Program-made: the position numbers and the translations under genes
Assembly (NCBI RefSeq): GCF_014633365.1
Contig: NC_068347.1
Span: 26,080,493 to 26,144,492, forward strand
Origin: Diospyros lotus
Lineage: Eukaryota; Streptophyta; Magnoliopsida; Ericales; Ebenaceae
Direction of reading: 5' to 3'
DNA: 64,000 bases
Part shown: in pieces, positions 56,945 through 64,000 of the stretch
How positions within the stretch are numbered: position 1 is the stretch's first letter
Layout of the letters: each line of letters starts with the position of its first letter
The notes under the pieces: model-generated
Databases searched by the model: none
Told to the model about the DNA's origin: nothing
What the model saw: only the letters and a program-made list of their open reading frames with translations

Positions 56945-59900
56945 ATGGGAGAAGTACAAGAAGAACAAGAAGATGTTCGGACGCCATTGTTGCACTCAGA
57001 TGTTGCTTCGTCTCCCGGGGAACCAGTCCAGCCTCTCTTCAGGAGAACCGGTTTGTTCTGCACTGCTATTTTCATTCATATATTACACAGATTATGGACA
57101 GTACAGTACAACAATGAGAACGGTTTAGTGTCTGTGATTCATTTGAGTAATTTTATGACACTGAAACATTTGCACTGTTATTGGGGAAATTTTGAGAAGG
57201 GAATTTGCGGACAGCAGTGGCACATATAATAACAGGGGTGATAGGGTCCGGGGTGCTATCGTTGGCATGGAGTATGGCGCAGTTGGGGTGGATTGCTGGT
57301 CCATTGGTCATGGTGGTTTGTGCTTCAGTCACCCTTTTCTCCTCATTTCTCCTCTGCAACTGTTACAGATACCCTCATCCTGAGCATGGTCCGGCCAGAA
57401 ACAGCTCTTACTTGGAAGCTGTTCGGGTGAATTTAGGTATGAATATCTTCATGTGGTTGAAATTCTTTACAGTATTTTCCATCGAACAATTCTTATTGGA
57501 TACAATAATTTATACTTAAACCCATAATATATATATATATATTTATATAAATACATATATGTGGAGGAAGGGAACATGGATAGCATATATGACACTATCA
57601 AATAAATTAAGGCAGTGGAAGTCTCCATGAAATTGACATCGTCCAGTAACTTCCATAACAAATCCATCTTTTTCATAGGCTAATACCAACGATCAATTGC
57701 GTTGTCGCAGACTTAAACCCAACCTTACCCCTTTATTTCGAAAGCTGGTCGAGCTTTTTAATGGTCTTGTATTATTTCTCACGTACCCGTTGATAAAGAA
57801 ACTCTGCGGAAGGAGTTCATTCATAGAAACTGCATTTCAATTTTTGTAACTATTTGATCTCTTCCAGTAGGTTCCACAACACATCTATATCCTTCATGGG
57901 CTCGTACAAATGTTTAATTACATTGTAAGCCTAGACCATAGAAGTCTTCTTGAAATAGGCATGTAGCCACACGGGCATAGCACATTTGGTTTTTAAATAA
58001 CAGATTGCACTCAAGAATGCAGGTTCGAGTCATGGCAGTCGCAATATGAAAGTTTTACCCTCCTGTGAGGTGACTCCTTATGAATACCATGCATTGTGCC
58101 TCTTATTTGGTGCACTGTTGTATATTGTGATTAACCTCTCCCACATACACGGGGCAGTGTGTGGGGGCCTTTAAGACGACGGATTTCACCTTTTGCACCC
58201 AAGAAATTAGCATGTCGGTTAACAGGCTTTTTGCCCACATGTCAAATTATAGAATGTCTTCAATGATGTGTTTGGTGTATTTAACTAGACAGTTACGTTA
58301 AGGAACCAATCAACTGGCTCTTTTTCCAATCCCTCATAGCTTTTATCTCAAAAATTACCAAATTTAACTACTGTGTAATTTTGGAAACCGTTATCCACAA
58401 ATATGATCTGAAAAGTTTTTAATCTAAAATCTACTTGTCTTCATATAATTGTTTGAAAAATGCTATTGGTATACTTTTGTGTACGTCTTGTGTTACATAA
58501 AGGTGTACCAATGACAAAAAATCCCCTCATGAGGCGCATGATATTTTAGTTATAATATCCCTTATATAGCTCAAAATGTACAAAATAATTGTACATCTAG
58601 CATGATTCTAATTGTTTTTCATACTGCAACTCAGACAATTTTGGTGGACCCTTAGTTTAAAGATTGTTCTGGCGGTCCCAATTAAAACATGGGATGCCAA
58701 TGGGTGAAGTTTGCTTGCTGTTGTTGGACAAGTAATAGCTTACAACTATTAAAAGAGACACAAGGGTTCAGATCGCGAATCATCCATCTCTCCCTTATAG
58801 TGCTTTTTTTTTTTTTTTTTGGTGGGGGGGGGGGGGGGGGGGGGGGCGGGGTTTGATGTGTTGGGCCGAGAAAAGGACACCTTACACTTGTCCTTTAATC
58901 TCAAAATTTATAGTGCCATTCCTTTAATCTCAAAATTTATAGTGCCATTGCCAAGAGTTTTGTTGCTTATGCCAATTGGGCTTCCAAGAGAAGAAAAAGC
59001 GAAAAGGAATTCTATCCATTTACTTATATGGGACTTTTTAGCCATCAACCTTTTTTTTATTAATCTTTTCCTGTCTATTATAAACAATCTTTAACCAACA
59101 AAAGTTAAGGAACAAAAAGTGCATTTATACTAATTTATTTCTTAGCACTGTTTGCTAACAACAGTAATAACTTCAATTATATATATATTAAGGAGCAAAA
59201 AGTAAAAAGTTATGTAATACCCTTGTTTATTTAGAGACTGGAGAATATCCAATTGTAATGTACAAGCAGACAGTTCAAGACATTCAATTTTCTTCTATTA
59301 GAAATTAAAGTCTTTAAGTCAAAAGGCATTCAAATTCATTAACTAATTCAAACCCATTTAAGTGTAGAAAATAATATTTCTTGCCGTGTTTAACTCAATG
59401 TGGCACCTCAGGAGCAAGCAGATCCTGGGTGTGTGTGTTTGTTATACAGATAAGCTTATTTGGGACTGGCATTGCTTATGTCATTACTTCAGCCACCAGC
59501 ATGAGGTAAATGTTACCCACAATGGCTATCTTTAATTTGTCCATTTTCAAGCTTTTACTTTGATCGGAAAATATGAACCTTCCAGTCATTTTTAATCTTC
59601 TAACTAATACAGAGCAATAGAGAAATCAAACTGTTATCACAAGTATGGACATGAGGCAGATTGTGAATTTGGATACACTCACTATATGCTGATATTTGGA
59701 GTTGTTCAGATTGTGGTGTCTCAGATACCCAATTTCCATAACATGGAATGGCTTTCTGTTGTTGCTGCTGTCATGTCCTTCACTTATTCCTTTATTGCAT
59801 TGGGACTGGGCTTGGCAAAAGTTTTAGGTATTGCTTCCAATTTGTCTCTTCTTTCCATTGAAAAAAGGTACAAGTGCTAGTACATGCAACTGCTTTGATT

Positions 59901-61434
59901 TGCAACCAGTTTAGCCAAATGTTGTTGAACCTGAATAGGAAAATCTCTTCTAATATCTGCATCAAGTTTGAATTCCTTAATCCTAGACCTTTGCTAGGTT
60001 ATGGCAAGTATCTTTCTGTCTAAGTTAATAGGATTGAGTTAAGTGTGTTGGGACAATTTGTACTCACATAATACTCGATATATATGTACATATATATTGA
60101 AATCTAAATTATGTAGTCTAGTAGTTATAAAATTAAGGTAGAAATGATTTTCTTCAAGATGTGGTGAAACAAAATTATGTTTCTTATATAATCAAACTTT
60201 TTATATTACAATTATTACAGAATTTCTATATCTAAAATGTTTTAGTTTATAATTGATGTGGGTCCCCATTGAAGTGACCCAAACCCTAGCCATAGTCCTG
60301 CCGCTTTGAATTATAATGTTCCTTGTAACCCTCTCCTAGCCCAATTATATATGGATCCCAAACATTTTCCATGAGGGTTGTGGGAGCATTGGGCATGGCT
60401 ATTTCGGATCAAATTGCCATCCATAAATGCCATTTGTATCTTTAACCATCATCATATCTTGACACTATTAGGTGATGGAGTAATCAAAGGTAGCATTGCT
60501 GGGATCTCAACTTCTACTGCAGCCCAGAAAGTATGGTTGGTTTGTCAAGCACTTGGCGACATTTTATTTGCCTATCCATACAACATTATTCTCATTGAAA
60601 TACAGGTAAGATGACTTTCAGATTCTGATAAGCAATGTCCAAGTTTTGTGTACTCAACCAATGAAGAGTATAAAGTTAATATTAAACCACACCTGCAAAA
60701 CTTGAAGGACACTTTGCGATCACCCCCACCAGAAACCGAGACAATGAAGAAGGCCTCCACCATATCAGTGCTCATCACGACCTTCTTCTACCTCTGCTGT
60801 GGAGGCTTCGGATATGCAGCCTTTGGCAATTCCACCCCTGGAAACCTCTTGACAGGGTTCGGGTTCTATGAGCCATACTGGCTTGTTGACCTTGCTAATG
60901 TTTGCATTGTTCTTCATTTGGTTGGAGGATATCAGGTACTTCAATTACATAATCATACATTACTTGAATGTTTTTGTTCATTGTCATCGTTACAGATATC
61001 TCAAATAGATGTCTTAAATTGCATCGTGACAGGTATACAGTCAGCCGCTTTTTGCAGTTGTCGAGAAATGGTTGGCAGGGATGTTCAAAAGCAGTGAATT
61101 TATGAACAAGGAGTACGCTTTGAAGCTTCCCTTGTTGCCAGCTCTCAGATTGAATCTTCTGAGGCTGTGTTTTCGAACCATTTATGTTGCTTGTACAACT
61201 CTAATTGCAATGTTGTTCCCATACTTCAACCAGGTCTTGGGAGTGTTGGGAGCCATAAACTTTTGGCCACTGTCCATATATTTTCCCGTGGAAATGTACC
61301 TTGTGCAGAAGAATATTAGAGGTTGGACTACTGAATGGATTGTTCTTCGCTGTTTTAGCATTGCTTGTTTACTGGTGACAATTTCTGCTTTGGTTGGATC
61401 TATTGAGGGAATTGTAACAGAAAAGCTTAGCTGA
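56945..61434 (+). CDS. Amino acid permease, AAP family, tandem copy 3 (seven exons, 471 aa)
   Basis: Third and most diverged member of the array. Exons: 56945-57050, 57200-57436, 59412-59505, 59613-59827, 60472-60605, 60708-60935, 61033-61434; 1416 nt including TGA. Exons 2-7 keep the lengths seen in the other two copies. Introns are 149, 1975, 107, 644, 102 and 97 bp; intron 2 is swollen with repeats. Landmarks: LSLAWSMAQLGWIAGP, CNCYRYPHPEHGPARN, SLFGTGIAYVITSATSMRAI, NCYHKYGHEADCEFGY, SQIPNFHNMEWLS, SPPPETETMKKAST, FGYAAFGNSTPGNLLTGFGF and FPYFNQVLGVLGAINFWP. The N-terminus (DVRTPLLHSD) differs from copies 1-2. At the exon 1-2 join the usual GT(I/L)WTA reads GNLRTA, which replaces the tryptophan of the first helix. 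Exon 5 begins GDGVIKG where copies 1-2 have ENGTVKG. The exon 6 acceptor is GAAG, as in copy 2. No stop or frameshift is seen; the function may have diverged. Confidence 0.92.
57643..57945. repeat. Diverged direct repeat in intron 2 of permease copy 3
   Basis: 57643-57720 and about 57867-57945 share CCAGTA--TTCCA-AACA-ATC, CTTTTTCATAGGCT / CCTTCATGGGCT and GTTGTCGCAGACTTAAACC / ATTGTAAGCCTAGACC. Confidence 0.45.
57960..58210 (+). mobile_element. Possible tRNA-derived SINE in intron 2 of permease copy 3
   Basis: GCAGGTTCGAGTCATGG at 58019-58035 resembles a polymerase III B box; a weak A-box-like TAGCACATTTGG lies about 45 bp before. No poly(A) or clear target duplication seen. Confidence 0.35.
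58803..58949. repeat. T run, G run of 23 and tandem 29-bp duplication in intron 2 of permease copy 3
   Basis: A T run ends at 58820, followed by GGTG and 23 consecutive G (58824-58846). Then CCTTTAATCTCAAAATTTAT plus nine bases is repeated exactly at 58892-58920 and 58921-58949. Confidence 0.8.
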
Positions 61435-62450
61435 GAAATATTATCGTTTTTCCTTGGATATGCGAAGATTTTGTGATTAATGATAATGGCTTTAGTTGTA
61501 TAGGGAATTCTTATTATTTCGAGATATATAAGGTTCATAGTTGTTACAATGTTATATTAGTTGTTCTTTTATGGAATGTATTTTTAAACTGAGATTCAAG
61601 ATTTTAGAATTGAGTTTGATATTTTTCAATTGCTTTGGTATTCGCTTAGGTAGTATTTGTTAAAATAAATAAGATAAGATTGTATTAAGATATTATAATA
61701 TTTTCCGAACTAAGATAAGAAGTGGTCGAGAAAAAATTGAAAAACATTTTAAGAATTTTATCTGACTGTTTGTTAAATTTTTTAAAATGCATTAAGGAAC
61801 ATATAAGTTATTTTTTTTATTTATAAAGTTCAAAAAATGTATATTTTTTCTTATTGGAAATTGGAACCATTAACAAAGTGGAAAAACTATCACTGGACCA
61901 TCCACTTCCGTACCTTAAAGAAAAAAATATATTTTTTTATCTAGAAAATAGAAAACCAGATTAAAAATAAAAAACACAAATGCAATTGGATTGTCAGAAT
62001 TTTGCACAGCTGTGTTGAAAGAAATATATATATAGTTTCCTGGCAAAATTTAAAATAATCTCAACCTTAAATTTAGAGAAATGGGTCCCCCTGGGAATGT
62101 AGACAAATGGATCGTGTTTTCTTATTGTTGGAAGTTGAAGTGAAGAATAATAATCGTGTTTTCTCATGGGTGTGTGGGTCGCGGCGGTAGTATGGCGGTT
62201 GCACTTCGGGTCTTATGGAGATACGATCGGACTTGATTGTGTGAGGGAATCATTTGTATTAGGGTAGGGTTGTTTTGTTTTGTTTTGTAATGGCGACGGT
62301 ATTTTGGTCTTTGTATAGTTTAAAAGGGTAAAATAGTCATTTTCTTCTTTCGATCATCTTTTTGTTAAGTGAGTTTGTACAAGTAGCGTTACTCATAAAA
62401 AAATTTAATGTAACAAATAACACCATTTAATTTTTTACAGATATAAAAAT
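61435..62450. other. 3' flank of permease copy 3 and intergenic DNA
   Basis: Probable 3' UTR for the first 100-150 bases. A short TTTTG tandem lies at 62275-62289. No gene recognised. Confidence 0.4.
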
Positions 62451-62454
62451 TTTT

Positions 62455-62700
62455 CAAACACTAAGAACACTGAGACTTCTCAACTCTTTGTCTTTTTTTT
62501 CTACGTCTTCTCTTTCTCTCCAACATCTCCTCCCTCTTCTTTCTTTGACCAGCATCTCTTGCGTCTCCTCTCTCTGACCAACATCTCTCGCGTCTCCTTT
62601 GACGACTCTTGTGTCTTCTCTCTCTAACTGACATCTCATGCGTCTCTTTCGGCGACGACTCTGTTTGTCATATACCTCTTCTCTCTGTCCATATTTTAAT
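62455..62700. repeat. CT-rich degenerate tandem repeat
   Basis: Repeated CTCTCT--CCAACATCTC--GCGTCTCCT phrases about 35-45 bp apart. The Arg/Glu-rich open frame on the minus strand (62454-62729) is a by-product of this repeat. Confidence 0.55.
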
Positions 62701-62919
62701 TGCATCCTTTCGTTTGCCCAGTTTGTCATTCTTTATATCATAAATGAATATTTTATATTTAATTGTATAAGCAAGATTTCCAATGCTATGGTTAAAAATG
62801 TAAGATTTTGATTGTACCGATACCTCATATTATTCTATATTTCATTGTATATGCAAGATTTCAATTATATTAATAATTTAGTTTTGTTATGGGTATTTTC
62901 CGCATTACTTTTTATGGGC

Positions 62920-63500
62920 TGGGCATGACCTAGCAGACCGGCCCAATCGCCTGAAGCCTAATAGGTCCAAAGTCGAGCTCATAAGAACAAACTCACATAT
63001 CGTTAAAACCCGAGCTTAGATTGTGGAACCAAGTGAGCTCTCAACGAGCTCTCAGCGGTATACCCAACGAGTTCCTAGCGATACTTCTAGCTCGCTGGCC
63101 TAACCATTCAGCTCACCAATCAAACTATATCCAACTTGCATAACAACATTGCTGCTGAATAACTAGAGACAAGGACCCATCTACTTTATCTGATGCAAAC
63201 CAGATCTCTAGTAATACGGATTTCACTCCCGATTTTATGAAAATGATAAGGACACATTGTCCCCCCCTAATATCTTTTTTATACTTTTGTATTTTATGTA
63301 ATTGTAAACAACCTTCACAATAAATAGGGGTAAAAAAACACCATTGTAGGGTGAAAGAGAAGAGAGGATGAGAAAAATAACATACTGTTACTCTGTCGAA
63401 ATAATCAGAGAACAGTCGTGGAGTAGGTATCATTCCGATCGAATCACGTAAAATTTCCATATCTTTGCTTCTACTTAGTCATTCCTTTTTGCATTTGGGA
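62920..63500 (+). mobile_element. Probable LTR fragment
   Basis: AATAAATAGGGGTAAAAA near 63319 (promoter-like), ACACCATTGTAGGGTGAAAG, and GAATCACGTAAAATTTCC near 63441 are in the order seen in the R/U5 part of many plant LTRs. Ends and target duplication not found. The 111-codon minus-strand open frame (63125-63460) lies inside and is not supported as a gene. Confidence 0.4.
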
Positions 63501-64000
63501 TCATTTTTTATTGCGACCTATAAATCATGGTTGGTTAATTTTGAACGTCAACAAATTTTAACATATATTGATATTTTTTATTGAGTTATTACAAAAAAAA
63601 TTATAAAATAATCTTAGAGACTCATAAACATACACATAAATAATATATAAATTTAAAATTTTATTCTAAAATTGTTAATCAGTAGGGTTTCATAATTAAA
63701 AAGAGTCAAGATTTTAATTTTAAGTAGATTTTTGTTATTTTAAATCAACATTAAGTTAAGTTTTTGTTACATTTTAAGTTATTGAAAGTTGAGAATGTAA
63801 AAATTATTAGAAATTGAATATAATGTCAAATTTTTATTAAATATATATTTAATTATAATAAAGTTTTGGACAAAGATTTGATTAACATAATAATATTATA
63901 AATTTTTTCATGTTTTTTCCTCATATATTAAGATGCATAAAATATTACATAATAATAAAATTCCACAACATGCATGGGAAAGGAGAGCAAATTCTTGTTG
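63501..64000. other. AT-rich intergenic end of window
   Basis: No feature recognised. Confidence 0.4.

Noticed and set aside
62454..62729. Arg/Glu-rich 91-codon minus-strand frame
   Set aside because: Arises from a CT-rich tandem repeat.
63125..63460. 111-codon minus-strand open frame
   Set aside because: Coincides with LTR-like sequence in the opposite direction and has no recognisable domain.

Overview
This window is nuclear DNA of a flowering plant, most likely a eudicot. It has GT-AG introns, a plant SmD1 gene, plant-type amino acid permeases, and plant families of LTR, RTE, hAT and Mutator-like elements in very AT-rich intergenic DNA. I cannot name the species. I see no rRNA, tRNA or CRISPR.

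Five intact protein genes can be assembled from exons. (1) SmD1, core spliceosomal Sm protein, minus strand, 11286-20209, 114 aa in four exons, with one intron of about 8.35 kb filled with transposon debris. (2) A 76-aa PET100-like cytochrome c oxidase assembly protein, minus strand, 26441-27423, two exons. (3-5) Three tandem amino acid permease (AAP) genes on the plus strand: 35686-38344 (474 aa), 45721-48338 (464 aa) and 56945-61434 (471 aa). Exons 2-7 have identical lengths (237, 94, 215, 134, 228, 402 nt) in all three, so they are recent tandem duplicates, the third being the most diverged. A decayed 3' end of a further permease copy lies at about 51395-51890, between copies two and three. 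A segment at 40262-40770 resembles intron 2 of the third gene. The array has therefore gained and lost members. The permeases would import amino acids with protons at the plasma membrane.

The rest is mostly mobile DNA. At 3169-7949 (minus) lies a hAT/BED transposase pseudogene, cut in two by a 2.49-kb solo LTR with a 5-bp target duplication. Tat/Ogre-type LTR remnants occupy 480-800, 1430-1835 and 8690-8950. The SmD1 intron holds two RTE LINE fragments tail to tail, a TRIM-like element, and a degenerate LTR element split by a Copia-like solo LTR; a second copy of that LTR element at 28153-29627 keeps the uninterrupted site. At 32108-33480 a tandem host duplication carries a solo LTR in one unit and a 163-bp MITE in the other. 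Three non-autonomous hAT elements with clear 8-bp target duplications are at 25306, 33588 and 43749. Long inverted-repeat or Mutator-like MITEs are at about 9113, 20473, 21805, 23960, 31105 and 38784.

I do not find a coherent undescribed biochemical system. The most interesting parts are the permease array with its relics, the transposon-swollen SmD1 intron, and several insertions that can be dated relative to one another because an empty site survives in the same window. All gene models were spliced by eye without transcript data. Statements about similarity are by eye and carry no computed identity.
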